Shown here piece after piece: positions 1-10,731 of a stretch of 64,000 bases of DNA; position 1 is the first letter of the stretch; every line of letters starts with the position of its first letter. Under the pieces are notes generated by a model. It was not told where the DNA came from. It was given only the letters and a program-made list of their open reading frames with translations, and ran no database searches. The stretch lies in the NCBI GenBank assembly GCA_016711085.1, contig JADJTR010000002.1, positions 248,001 to 312,000 on the forward strand. The letters run 5' to 3'. A program made the translations under genes and the position numbers. This DNA is from Phyllobacteriaceae bacterium (GTDB lineage: Bacteria; Pseudomonadota; Alphaproteobacteria; Rhizobiales; Rhizobiaceae).

Positions 1-1
1 C

Positions 2-1899
2 GCCGCCACCCCACCGGGCGAGACGGCAGAGCCGATGCCGGACGAGGCGGCCGGCGAGGCCATCCGCTTGACCCCCGCCGCGCCGGCCGAAACGCCGGGC
101 GAACCGTTCGGCGCGACGCGGGCCGTCGAGGTTGGCGCCGCTCCCTCCGGTTCCGATGGCTGGGGCGACATTGGCGTCGCCGAGCTCGGCGGGTCGGACG
201 AGGTCTATCAGCGCACCGAAATCGAGAACAATGTTTCGACCGTGACGCTTGTCCGCGAAGACCTTCGGTTCAAGCGGGTTCAGGATGTTTTCGTTCGCGC
301 CGTGGCCGCGGTGACCCCCGAAAAATTCCTGATCGAAAACGGATTCAACACGCTCGACGCCAGGCGCGCGGCTGCCGCCCTCTCGGACCGGTTCGGCGTC
401 AAATCGATCGAGGCCGGCCATGTCATCGCCCTGCGCGGCCTGCGCGATGGTCCTTCGGCCGGGGCAAAACTCGCGCAGATCGCGCTCTACACGATGGACA
501 GCTACATCGGCGCCCTGTCCGCGACGCCGGACGGCGCCTTTGTCGAAGCGACCGATCCCTGGGTGGCCGATAATCTGGCGGAGCGCCTGTCGGCGCCGCA
601 GACGGAGGCGGTTGCGCCGAAATACCGTCTACTCGACGGCATTTACTCGGTCGCGCGTCGCAACGGCGTACCCGCGCGGGTCGCCGGCGAGGCGATCATG
701 TACCTGTCGCGCCAGCACGATCTGTCGGAATTCGCCAAGGAGGACGATGTCTTCACCCTCGTCTATGGCGAGGCGCCGCGCGGCGGCGAAACCGGCCGGG
801 TATTGTATGTGTCGGTCGACAGGGCGGACAAGCCCTGCGCTGCTTCCTCTTCCTGCCGAGGGGCGGCGCCGATTTTTCCTGCTTTGACGAGAAAGACCAG
901 ACCGGAACGATCGAGGTCTCCAACGGCATGGTGACGCCGGTTTCCGGCGTGCTGACCTCGACCTTCGGGCCGCGCCGCCATCCGATCCTCAAGACCGTTT
1001 TGATGCACAAGGGGGTCGACTGGGCGGCGCCGGTCGGCACGCCCATACGCGCGGCGTTCGACGGAACCGTCGCCTTCGCCGGCGATGGAGGCGGCTACGG
1101 CAATTTCGTCAAGCTCGACCATGGCGGCGGCCGCGGCACCGGCTACGCCCATATGAGCGCCTTCGCCAAGGGATTGGCGACCGGACAGAAAGTAAGCGCC
1201 GGCGATGTGATCGGTTTTGTCGGCACCACCGGGCGCTCCACCGGGCCGCATTTGCACTTCGAACTCTATATCGGCGGCGAACCGATGAACCCGCTGCAGG
1301 CCGCGGTCGCCACCGCCGATGCATCGGGCGCGGTGGAGCGGTTGGTGGACCGCATCATCCGGGTCGAAAGCGGCGGCAGCGCCACGGCCAAGAATCCGTT
1401 GTCGTCGGCGACCGGGCTCGGCCAGTTCATCGAATCGACGTGGATTCGCATGATGCGCACCTATCGGCCGGATCTGGCCAATTCGCTGTCGCGCGAAAAA
1501 CTGCTGGCGCTGCGCTTCGATCCGACCTTGTCGCGCGAAATGGTCGCCAATCTGGCGCGCGAGGGCAAGGCCTATCTGGAAGCGCGCGGCAACTCGATCA
1601 CCGCAGGGCGGCTCTATCTGTGCCATTTCCTCGGCATGGACGGGGCGGCGACCGTGCTCGCCGCTTCCGACGGCGCCCAATTGGTCGATGTGCTCGGTTC
1701 CGGCGTCATCAGCGCCAATCCGTTCCTGACCGGCAAGGACGTGGCCTATGTCAAGGATTGGGCCGAGCGCAAGATGAGCGGGAAATCCGCGCCGGCGCCG
1801 ACGGTTGTCACGACCAAGAAGATCGAGCAGGCGTCGCCGGAGTTCGCCGCTTTCCGTGAGGCGATCGCCGCGGTGGTTGGCCTGAACGCCGCGATCTGA
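2..1899 (+). CDS. M23 endopeptidase fused to a lytic transglycosylase domain (5' partial, frameshifted)
   Basis: The reading frame is open from the left edge, so the N-terminus lies outside the window. The first frame (to 934) and the second frame (to 1899) form one protein: restoring one G in the run at 822-824 joins them as VDRGGQALRCFLF. The second half carries an M23 (LytM/NlpD-type) zinc peptidase domain with HKGVD near 1006 and the GPHLHFEL metal motif near 1246. From about 1340 a second domain follows with IRVESGG and TGLGQFIESTW, the catalytic-Glu and glycine motifs of SLT-type lytic transglycosylases. The protein would therefore cut both peptide cross-links and glycan strands of peptidoglycan. 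The total is at least 632 residues. The domain calls are firm; the in vivo role and full N-terminus are unknown. The frameshift is probably a sequencing error. Confidence 0.8.
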
Positions 1900-1920
1900 T
1901 GGCGCTGGTTGGCGGCGATT

Positions 1921-1947
1921 CCTCGGGTTTTCGCGCGCAACCTGAGG
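1921..1947 (+). terminator. Hairpin after the M23 gene, possible terminator
   Basis: CCTCGGGTT (1921-1929) pairs with AACCTGAGG (1939-1947) over 9 bp with one G-U pair and a 9-nt loop. It begins 21 bases after the stop codon. No U-run follows, so factor-independent termination is uncertain. Confidence 0.4.
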
Positions 1948-2020
1948 AAGAATTGGTGTTGCCGAACCGCAACAGCAGATCAGACGCCTGCTAAAGTACT
2001 GATTCGCCAGCGCGAAAACA

Positions 2021-2035
2021 TTAACGATGGGTTAC
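2021..2035 (+). promoter_or_regulatory. Possible CtrA-like site upstream of the autotransporter
   Basis: TTAA, 7 bases, TTAC resembles the alphaproteobacterial CtrA box TTAA-N7-TTAA with one mismatch. It lies about 100 bp before the chosen autotransporter start. A GATTC methylation site (GANTC, CcrM type) lies just upstream at about 2001. This is a weak call from sequence resemblance only. Confidence 0.25.
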
Positions 2036-2135
2036 GCGCGGCAATTGAAACGGGCTTGCCCTTACGATAGTTTTGACAGGAGCTTCGCCCGATTCCGGAC
2101 GGAGGGGGCGTTTTATTGGTTGGGGACTTTTGTTC

Positions 2136-5100
2136 ATGATGTCGATTGCCATTGCACGCGTTGACGCGTCGAGAGTCCCCGCGGATCGTCGGCTTCGCCG
2201 ACGCCTGCTCGACACCACGGCGATCATCGCCGTCGGTTTTGCTGCCGGGATCGCGCTTGCCCCCGCGCCGGCCGGCGCGCAGGTTTGGGACGGCCAGTCG
2301 AATGTCCTTTGGAGCAACGCGACGAACTGGAATCCGAATGGCGTTCCGGCGGCCGGCGACACGGCGACAATCGACGGCGTGGCGATCAATCAGCCGACCG
2401 TCGACACCAACCAGACCGTGGCGCAGACCAATGTCAGCGGCGGGACGCTGATCGTCGCTGCGACGTTGACCTCGCCCGTCACGGTTTCGGGAACCGGAAA
2501 TCTGATCGTCAATGCCGGCGGCCAGATCACGGGCAATGTCGGCGCCGGCGGTGCGACCGGTTCGAATGCCGGTACGATCAACGGAACATTGACGGTTTCC
2601 GCCGGCGTTTTCGACAATACCAGCGCGGTGTCCGGCGCAACGACTGTCTCCGGCGGCACGCTGAACCTCAATGCCGGAACGAATCTCGGCAACGCGCAGA
2701 CCCTTACCGTCGACAGCGGTTCGTTGAACGTCAACGCGTCGGATACGGTCGGCGAATTGACGATCAATGGCGGCGTCGTGGATGTCGCCGCCGCCGCCGC
2801 TTTGACCTCAGCCGGCGGCGTCACCGTCGCGTCGGGCGCCACATTGACCAGCGACGGGACAGTCAACTCCACCTTTGTGCTGAGCAACAACGGCACGATG
2901 AACGTCGCTGGCGTTCTCAACACCGGCGGCGTGCAAAGCTTCAACGGTTCGACGATCAACGTCACCGGCGCGCTCGATAATTCCGGCGACCCGCTGTCGA
3001 TGGGTCCCGGTTCGGCGTTGAACGTCACCGGCGGCGACCTCATCAACATTTCTACCTTTCAGAATGTCGGCGCGACGACGACGATTGCCGCCGGCAACAC
3101 GCTGTCGGCCGTAACGATTACCAACGGCAATGGCGGATTGATCAGCAATTCCGGTATATTGACGGCGACCGGCGCGCTCACCAATGGCGCTGGCGCGACG
3201 TTGACCAGCGACGGGACAGTCAACTCCTCCTTTGTGCTGAGCAACAACGGCACCATGAACGTCGCCGGCGTTCTCAACACCGGCGGCGTGCAAAGCTTCA
3301 ACGGTTCGACGATCAACGTCACCGGCGCGCTCGACAATTCCGGCGGCCCGCTGTCGATGGGTCCCGGTTCGGCGTTGAACGTCACCGGCGGCAATTTGAC
3401 CAACATTTCCGCCTTCAACAATATCGCGGCGACGACGACCATCGACGCCGGCAGGACGCTGTCGGCCGGCACGATCACCAACGGCAATGGCGGAACGATC
3501 AGCCTCGGCGTCGGTTCGACCCTGCAAGGCACCGCCAACACGCTCAACAACGCCGCGACCATCAATGTTGCGACCAATGGCGTCGTCACCGACGCCGGCG
3601 ACGTCAACAATCTCGCCGCCGGCATCATCAATTTCAACGGCCCGGGCGGCGCGGCGACGCTGCAGAGCGGCGCCGGCTTCGCAACCAACAATGACGGCCA
3701 GATCAATCTCATTTCCGGCGGCGTCAACGTCGTCGGCCCCCTGAACAATCAGGGTTCCGGTTCAATCACGCTCGCCGCCGGCGCCGGGACAATGAGTGGC
3801 ACCGTGTTGAACAACAACGGAGCCGCCACGATAGACGTGAACGGCGGCACGCTCGCTTTCGTCACCCTCACCAACAACTCCACCGCCGCGGCCGGCATCG
3901 ACGTCGCCTTGGGCGCAACGGTCAATTCCACGCTTTTGACCAACAATGCCGGCGCGACCATCATCAACGCCGGAACATTATCGGGCACAGCCCTGGACAA
4001 TAATTCCGGCACGGTGACCAGCACCGGAACGATGGACTACACATCGATCTCCAACGACGGCACGGGCGCCATCAACGCCCAGGGCCAGGCCAATGCGACG
4101 GCGATCTCCAACAACGACAGTTCCATTTTCACGGTGACGGGCGCGCTGACGGGAACCGGCAATTTCACCAACAACGGCACGGCGACGCTGGTGCTCAGCG
4201 GCGGCAGCTTCACCGGGCTGAACATCGTCACCAACAATTCGACCGCGGCGAACGGCATCCAGATCGGCGTCGGCCACACGCTGTCTGCGAGTAATATCGT
4301 CAACAATGCCGGCGCGACGATCGCCAACAACGGCACGCTGACCTCGACGGCGCCGGTCGACAACAACGCCGGAGCGACGCTCAACACCACCGGCACGGTC
4401 AATGGCGGCCTGACGAACGACGGCGTGGTCAACGCCTCGGGCGCCGTCAACGGCGCAATCGTCAACCAGGGCGCCGGCGACTTCAACGTCACCGGCAACC
4501 TGACCGGCAACTCGACTTTCTCCAACAACGGCACGGCGACGCTCGACGTCAACAGCGGCACATTCTCCGGCATCACGACGCTGACCAACAATTCGACCGC
4601 CGCAGTCGGCGTCAATATCGCCGGCGGAGCAGCGGTCTCGGCCAACGCCGTCATTAATAACGCCGGCGCGACCATCCAGAACGCCGGCACTTTGGCTCCG
4701 TCGCCCAGATCGACAACAACGCCGGCGCGACGCTGACCACCACCGGCACGGTGAACGGCGGAGCTATTAACGACGGGATCATCAACGCCTCCGGCGCGTT
4801 CAACGGCAATATCGTCAACCAGGGCGTCGGCGATTTCAACGTCACCGGAAATCTGACGGGCAACGGGACCTTCACCAACAACGGCACGGCGACGCTCGAC
4901 GTCAACAGCGGCACATTCTCCGGCGTCACGACGCTGACCAACAATTCGACCGCCGCGGCTGGCGTCAATATCGCCGGCGGAGCAGCGGTTTCGGCCAACG
5001 CCGTTGTCAACAACGCCGGCGCGACGCTGATCAATTCGGGCTTGCTGACGTCAACCGTCGGGACCTCCAATGCCGGTACGCTGACCAACAATCTGGGCGG

Positions 5101-7582
5101 AGCAATCAATGGCGGCCTAACCAACACCGGCACGGCGACGAACCTCGCCGGCGGAACACTCGACACGCTGACCAACAACGCCGGAACAACGACGAATACC
5201 GGCCTGGTTACCGGCACGACGACCATTGGCGGCGGCACCGTGATCAACAACGCGGCGGGCGTCCTGACCGGCCTTGTCACCGTCAACGGCGGAACGCTCG
5301 ACAACAACGCCGGCGCGTTCGCCAATGGCGGTGTGACCATCGCGGCGGCCGGAACGGCGACCAACGCCGGCACGATCAATCTCGGCGCCGTCAACGCCGG
5401 CAACTTCACCAACGAAAACCTCGGCGTCGTCAATGGCGGCTTGACCAACACCGGGACGGCGACGAACCTCACCGGAGGAACGCTCGACACATTGACCAAC
5501 AACGCCGGGACCACGACGAATACCGGCCTGGTTGCCGGCACGACGACCATTGGCGGCGGCACCGTGATCAACAACGCGGCGGGCGTCCTGACCGGCCTGA
5601 CGACGGTCAATGCCGGCCTGCTCGACAACAACGCCGGCGCATTCGCCAATGGCGGCGTGGCCATCGCGGCGGCCGGAACGGCGACCAACGCCGGGACGAT
5701 CAATCTCGGCGTCGTCAACGCCGGCAATTTCACCAATGAGAATTTGGGCGCCGTCAATGGCGGATTGACCAACACCGGGACGGCGACGAACCTCACCGGA
5801 GGAACGCTCGACACATTGACCAACAACGCCGGAACCACGACCAATACCGGCCTGGTTGCCGGCACGACGACCATTGGCGGCGGCACCGTGATCAACAACG
5901 CGGCGGGCGTCCTGACCGGCCTCGTCACCGTCAACAACGGCACGCTGACCTCGACCGGCACCCTGTCGAACGGCCTGACCAATTCGGCGATCGCCAACAT
6001 CGCCGGGACCTTGAACGGCCCGGTCAGCAACCTTGCGGCCGGCACATTCAACCTGACCGGCGCGACGACCGGCAATGGCGCCTTCAGCAATGCCGGCGCA
6101 TTCAATGCCAATGGCACGTCGATCACCGGCCTGACATCCTTCACCAACGCCGGCACGATGACGATGGCCGGCGCCACCACGATCGGCGCGACGACCTTCA
6201 ACAATGCCGGAACGATGACCCAGACCAACGGCATCGTCGGCGATGTCGTCACCGTCAACGGAAACGTGGTCAATACCGGGGCGACTTACGGCTTCGACAC
6301 CGCCATCGACAATCCCGCCGGCCAGGCCGACCGGCTGGTGGTCAATGGCGACTTTACCGGGACCTTCAACGTCGCGTTCGCCGAGACGGGTGGCGTGGCG
6401 ACGCTGGCGACGCCGGGCGATACCCTGGTGATCGACGTCAACGGCGCGACCAGCACGGCGGCCGTGGGTTCGGTCACCGGTCTGACGACCGGTATTTTCG
6501 TGCTCAACGATTTCCGCCAGATCGGCAATGACTGGTTCGTCCACACCGCGCTCAACCTGGCGCCGCTCGGCGGCGTTGTCGGCTCGATCGCGACATCGCA
6601 GAACCTGGTCAATTCGGCGGTCAACAGCCCGACCCGCGCTCTTGTCGCCAACCAGACGGCGGAACCGGACAGCTGCGCGCCGGGCACCTACACCCGTATC
6701 ATCGGCGGCGGCGCCCGCGCCTCGGCGACGACGTCGTCGGCCGGATCGACATCGGCGCCGTCCGAGGTGGTGACGCTCTATACGGGCGCCCAGCTCGGCA
6801 TCGACTATGGCTGTTTCGACATCGGCGAATCCGGCGCCAACATCAATATCGGCGCGGTCGGCGGCTTCAATCTCGGCTCGACCTCGCAAAACCAGCTTCT
6901 GCCGATGATCGGACAATTGCAATCGGCCCATACGTTCCAGTCGCAATATGCCGGGCTCTACGCCACCTATTCGAAAGGCAAGTTCGCGGCCGAACTCCAG
7001 GGTGTTTACGACACCTCCCGGTTCAATCTCAATTCCATGGTCGCCGGCACGCCCTTCGTTGCCGACAACGCCTTCGACACGCGCCGTTTCACCATCTCGG
7101 GTTCGGTCAGCTACGCCCACGCCCTGACCGACGCGATTTCCTTGATCCCGACCGCCGGCTTCTCCTATTCGCGCACCACCGCCGATGACATCGCGGTCAT
7201 CGATCCGGCTTCGCTCGGCACTTTGCGCTTCGACCCGATGACCAACATTGTCGGCTTCGCCGGGGCGACGATCGCCAAGGTCGTGGCCCAACCGAGCGAG
7301 ACCTCGGCGGTGCAGGCCTTCGCCACGGCGAAAGTGTTCAACGATTTCGGCGGACCGACAATCGTCACCTACCTGCCGGCCGGCGGCGGCGGGCCGACCC
7401 AGACGGCGACGACCAATCTCGGCCTCTACGGCGAAGTCAGCGCCGGGCTGACCTATTTCAAGGTTCTCGAAGGCGCCAACGGCCAGCCGCGCGAGCTGAC
7501 GGCCAACATCCGCGCCGACGCGTCCTTCTCCGACCGCCTGCTCGGCGGGCGGCTTACCGCCCAGCTTCGCCTGCAGTTCTGA
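2136..7582 (+). CDS. Giant repeat-rich autotransporter (type V secretion), frameshifted
   Basis: Start at ATG 2136, with GGGGA about 10 bases upstream; an in-frame TTG at 2073 is an alternative. A basic n-region (RRLRRRLL), a hydrophobic stretch and an AGA cleavage site near 2280 form a Sec signal. The passenger opens with WSNATNWNPNGVPAAGDTAT, typical of autotransporter beta-helix adhesins, then runs as Asn/Thr/Gly-rich repeats (NNAGAT, LTNTGTATN, VTGNLTGNGTF) to about 6550. The C-terminal 270 residues form an autotransporter beta-barrel ending in LRLQF, with the terminal Phe needed for BAM recognition. A one-base loss near 4697-4700 splits the frame; correcting it reads TLASVAQIDNN and gives about 1815 residues. 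The likely role is a surface adhesin; the ligand is unknown. ialB follows 11 bp downstream. Confidence 0.85.
2844..3391 (+). repeat. Near-identical 191-bp direct repeat pair inside the autotransporter
   Basis: Copies at about 2844-3034 and 3201-3391 differ at only a few bases and are offset by 357 bp, exactly 119 codons. The unit encodes LTSDGTVNS..FVLSNNG and onward to the ALNVTGG segment. The high DNA identity points to recent intragenic duplication or gene conversion. Confidence 0.85.
4441..5034 (+). repeat. Direct repeat pair spanning the autotransporter frameshift
   Basis: A unit encoding IVNQG.GDFNVTGNLTGN and LDVNSGTFSG occurs twice. The same base of the unit falls at 4531 and 4884, an offset of 353 bp. 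The other repeats in this gene keep multiples of three (357, 324), so the expected spacing is 354 and one base is missing between the copies. Confidence 0.8.
5107..5935 (+). repeat. Tandem 324-bp repeats (2.5 copies) in the autotransporter passenger
   Basis: Units begin at 5107, 5431 and 5755, each 324 bp (108 codons), with the third copy stopping near 5935. Each encodes NGGLTNTGTATNL and LDTLTNNAGTTTNTGLV motifs. Such tandem units can expand or contract by recombination and vary the length of the surface passenger. Confidence 0.85.
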
Positions 7583-7593
7583 CCGGAGCCGCC

Positions 7594-8109
7594 ATGAACA
7601 GGTCATTCGCAGCGGCTCTCGCCGCATTGGCGCTTTGCGCCCCGGCCCTGGCGCAGGACACCAAGGCGGCGCGCGCCGGCGGCGAGGAAAAGCCGGGCTT
7701 GCCGGCCTGGATCGTCACCTGTTCCAACGCCAATCCCGGCGGCGCATTCCTGTGCAAGGCGGAGCAAACGCTCACCATGGCGTCCTCCGGGCAACGCATT
7801 GTCGCCATCGCCTTTCAACGCGATGCGGCGGACAAGAACGCGCTGAAAGCCCTGCTGCAATTGCCGCACGGCATAAGGCTGGCCGACGGAATCGAGTTCT
7901 GGGTCGACGACTCCGAGCATCAAAAAGCGCCAATCCAGCATGCCGACCAAAACGGCAGCTATTCCGTCATCACGGTCGCGCCGGCGCTGGAAAAGGCGCT
8001 GCGCAACGGCACGACGCTCAAAGTCCTCACCAAACCGCTGGCCGGCAACGATCTCATCGTCGAGCTGACTTTGGACGGTTTTTCCGCGGCCGCCGACCAC
8101 CTCAAATAG
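7594..8109 (+). CDS. Invasion-associated locus B (IalB) family periplasmic protein
   Basis: A 171-residue protein with a clear Sec signal (cleavage after APALAQ). The mature part has the IalB pattern: W-x-V-x-C near the start, FLCKAEQ, then an LPHGIRLADGIEFWVDD segment and a basic strand region near the end. IalB-family proteins are small periplasmic or outer-membrane-associated proteins named from Bartonella, where they promote host-cell entry; most environmental homologues have no known function. Only two cysteines are present, and the second conserved cysteine region reads NGSYS instead. It starts 11 bp after the autotransporter with GGAG as ribosome site, so the two are probably co-transcribed. 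Confidence 0.7.
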   Translation: MNRSFAAALAALALCAPALAQDTKAARAGGEEKPGLPAWIVTCSNANPGGAFLCKAEQTLTMASSGQRIVAIAFQRDAADKNALKALLQLPHGIRLADGIEFWVDDSEHQKAPIQHADQNGSYSVITVAPALEKALRNGTTLKVLTKPLAGNDLIVELTLDGFSAAADHLK

Positions 8110-8183
8110 GCGGAACGGCGACAGGGCCAAGAATTGACTTGGTTGCAGCCGGGCCTATAGTTTTCAGGCATCGGGAGACGGTC

Positions 8184-8699
8184 GTGCGCAATTTGGCAAT
8201 TTCCCTCGGTTTGACGGCCTGTATTGGGTTGAATGGCGCGATGGCGGGCGAGGCGCCGGCGTTTTCAGCCGACGATGTCATCAATTTTGTCCTCGAGCAG
8301 TCGGGAAACGGGGCAACGCGGGCCCTGTGCATCGGGACGAAATCGCAATGCGCCAAGGCGCAGGCCGGCTTCGACATGCTGGTCACTTTCGAGATCGATT
8401 CGGCTGATTTGACGGCTTCCGCCCGTGACAATCTCGCCGAAGTCGCCCGGGCGCTCGGCGATGACCGCCTGAGGGCGGCCCGGTTCAATGTCGAGGGCCA
8501 TACCGACGCCAGCGGCGAAGCGGAATACAACGCCGAGCTTTCGCACCAGCGGGCCGAATCGGTGAAACGCTTTCTGATCGAGAACAAGGTGGACGATGCG
8601 CGTCTGGTCGCCATCGGCCGCGGCGAAGACGCCCCGCGCGCCGACGATCCGCTGGATCCGGCGAACCGGCGGGTCGAATTGCGGCTTCAAACCAACTGA
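8184..8699 (+). CDS. OmpA-family peptidoglycan-binding protein
   Basis: A 171-residue protein starting at GTG 8184, with GGGAGA at 8173-8178. The N-terminus is a signal sequence ending near AMAGEA. Residues about 70-170 form an OmpA C-terminal domain: FEIDSADLTASARDNL, then VEGHTDASGEAEYNAELSHQ and a terminal NRRVELRL strand, the fold that binds diaminopimelate in peptidoglycan. No beta-barrel domain precedes it. The gene lies 31 bp before tssA, so it may anchor or accompany the secretion apparatus; several T6SS loci carry such a TagL-like module. That link is inferred from position only. Confidence 0.7.
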   Translation: MRNLAISLGLTACIGLNGAMAGEAPAFSADDVINFVLEQSGNGATRALCIGTKSQCAKAQAGFDMLVTFEIDSADLTASARDNLAEVARALGDDRLRAARFNVEGHTDASGEAEYNAELSHQRAESVKRFLIENKVDDARLVAIGRGEDAPRADDPLDPANRRVELRLQTN

Positions 8700-8730
8700 G
8701 CCCCGGGGCGGATTGGACCAATAGACCGCC

Positions 8731-10056
8731 ATGAAGCCCGAATTCCTGCTTTCGCCCGTCAACGACGAAAAGCCTTGCGGCCCCGACCTCGACGCGGCCG
8801 GCGACAACGCCTATTTCGACTACATGCTGACCGCCGAAGCGCGGTTGCCGACGCGGTTCGTCGACGCCGTCAAAGGCGAATTGTTCGACCGGCAGTCCAT
8901 CGATCTCGCCAGCGAGACCAAAGCGGTCTCTGCTTTGCTCGAGCGCAGCCGCGATTTGCGCCTTTTGGTTTTGCTCGCCCGCTTCGAAGCCGTGACCGGC
9001 GATATCGTGGCATTCGCCGATACGCTCGACGCGATGGCGTCCCTGCTCGAAACGTATTGGACGGACGTTCATCCCAACGCCGATTCGGGCGATTTGACCA
9101 TGCGCCAGGTCGCGTTGGAAATGCTCGACGACGCCGCGACCATTGCCATGCCGATCGCCTACGCGCCCTTGTTCAAGGATCGGCGCATTGGCGCTGTCTC
9201 GCTTCACACCAATCAGCTGGCTTCGGGCAAAGTCGCCGCGCTCGCCAATGAAACGGCGTTTTCCTCCGGCGACGTCATCGAAGCGCTTTCCCGGGACGAC
9301 AACGCCGCCGCGATCGTCGCGGTCCACGAGCGGACATCGCGCGCCACCGCCGGATTGAAACGCATCCGCAGCCAGTTTCTCGACCATTCCGAATATGATT
9401 ACGCGCCCAGTTTCGACCGGTCGCTCGAGACGCTGCAGGCGCTGGCGTCGATGCTTGCGGCGCATTGCCCGGCGCTTGCCGGCACGGCGCCGGTTGCGCC
9501 GGCCGGTGCGGAAGATCCGCAAACCGGCAGCGGCGCAACGCCGATGTCTTCGGACAGCGCCCCCCTTGCCGCGACGGTCGCCGCGCCAACCGGCCCGGTC
9601 CGCTCGCCCGCCGACGTGCGCGCCGCGCTTGCGGCGGTCGAACGTTATTTTGCCGGAGTCGAACCCTCTTCTCCCGTGTTGATCCTCGTGCGCCAGACCT
9701 CGCGGCTTTACGGCCGACCCCTGGTCGAAGCGCTTGGCGAATTGCTGCCCGGAGGAGCCGATTCCGCCGCCATCGCCTTCGATGCGAAATCCGGCTTTCG
9801 CATCGACATGGGCAAAATGAGGGCGCTTTCCGCCGAGATCGACGTCGCCGCCAACCGGGAACCGGAACTCGCCGGGACATTTGCGGTGGCGTCTCGCGGC
9901 GAGGCGCTCTCCGCCATGCTGGCGATCGAGCACTATGTCCGCTTCGCCGAACCCTCCAGTCCGACGCCGGTTTTGCTGGCGCGGGCGCGTGCGTTTCTGG
10001 ACAAGGATTTCGCCGCCGTTGTTCGCGACTTGCTTGGCGGCGCGGAAGCAAAGTAA
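8731..10056 (+). CDS. tssA: Type VI secretion system protein TssA
   Basis: A 441-residue protein. Residues about 8-130 match the ImpA N-terminal domain (opening LLSPVNDEKPCGPDL, later TYWTDVHPNADSGD), the family hallmark. TssA caps the growing sheath and links baseplate, tube and membrane complex. The C-terminal half holds two copies of a short motif, YFAGVEPSSPVLILVRQ and YVRFAEPSSPTPVLLARA, about 110 residues apart. In known TssA proteins an EPSSP-type motif marks the C-terminal domain, so the duplication is worth noting. It heads the tss run, 82 bp before tssB. Confidence 0.9.
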   Translation: MKPEFLLSPVNDEKPCGPDLDAAGDNAYFDYMLTAEARLPTRFVDAVKGELFDRQSIDLASETKAVSALLERSRDLRLLVLLARFEAVTGDIVAFADTLDAMASLLETYWTDVHPNADSGDLTMRQVALEMLDDAATIAMPIAYAPLFKDRRIGAVSLHTNQLASGKVAALANETAFSSGDVIEALSRDDNAAAIVAVHERTSRATAGLKRIRSQFLDHSEYDYAPSFDRSLETLQALASMLAAHCPALAGTAPVAPAGAEDPQTGSGATPMSSDSAPLAATVAAPTGPVRSPADVRAALAAVERYFAGVEPSSPVLILVRQTSRLYGRPLVEALGELLPGGADSAAIAFDAKSGFRIDMGKMRALSAEIDVAANREPELAGTFAVASRGEALSAMLAIEHYVRFAEPSSPTPVLLARARAFLDKDFAAVVRDLLGGAEAK

Positions 10057-10138
10057 TTCGCCGCGGGCCGCTCCGCGCATTTCATTGACATCGGCGTGCG
10101 GTCGTGGCTTTCTTCACGCGCAGCACAGGAGGGGAGCG

Positions 10139-10703
10139 ATGAGTTCTGACAGCGGACAAAAAATTCATCAAGCGCAACCGGCCTCCGCGCGTGCAGATTT
10201 CCTATCAGGACCCGTATGACGCCGAGAAGCAAGTGGAGCTTCCGTTCGTCATGGGCGTTTTGTCCGATTTGTCCGGTAACGCCTCCAAGGTCGAAAAGCC
10301 GGCGATGGGCGACCGCAAATTCTCCGATGTCGACATGGACAATTTCGACGACTACATGGCCAGCGTTTCGCCGGCTGTCACGTTCAAGGTCGAAAACAAG
10401 CTCGGCGCCGACGCGGGCAACGAAAAGCTCGGAATCTCGTTGAATTTCAACAAGATCGCTGATCTCGAGCCGGCCGCCGTTGTGCGGCAGGTGCCGGCGC
10501 TCAAGGCGCTTCTCGAGGCGCGCGAACAACTCGCCAACCTCCAGCGCTACATGGACGGCAAGGTAGCGGCGGAAGACAAGCTGCGCGAATTGTTGTCCAA
10601 TCCCGAACTGATGCGGGCGATGAGCGAACGTCGCGCCCAATCCATTGCGAACAACAAAGCGGACGAGGCCGACAAGGGCGGGTCTGAATCCTCCGACAGC
10701 TGA
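10139..10703 (+). CDS. tssB: Type VI sheath small subunit TssB (frameshifted near the N-terminus)
   Basis: TssB and TssC form the contractile sheath. The strong ribosome site AGGAGGGG (10127-10134) points to ATG 10139 (MSSDSGQK). The frame then breaks in a run of six A at 10158-10163. With five A the protein reads QKFIKRNRPPRVQISYQDPY, the expected TssB N-terminus, giving 187 residues. The rest is typical: VELPFVMGVLSDLSG, FDDYMASVSPAVTFKVEN, then a helical C-terminus with REQLANLQRYMDGK. A start at 10191 would delete 17 conserved residues and is not preferred. The extra A is likely a sequencing error. tssC follows 28 bp later. Confidence 0.9.
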
Positions 10704-10731
10704 GGCCGAACGCGGCGATCAAGGGGAAGAC

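Noticed and set aside
5107..5935. Tandem repeats as a CRISPR or satellite array
   Set aside because: The units are 324 bp, contiguous, translated and without spacers; they belong to the passenger domain.
5117..7627. Very long open frame (836 codons) on the - strand of the autotransporter, and others such as 4654-6273
   Set aside because: They are opposite-strand shadows of a GC-rich repetitive gene. They are low-complexity, have no domain and no ribosome site, and end inside the real coding frame.
10158..10163. Programmed frameshifting in tssB at an A-run
   Set aside because: Sheath subunits are not known to use it, and similar single-base lesions occur in unrelated genes across the window, so sequencing error is simpler.
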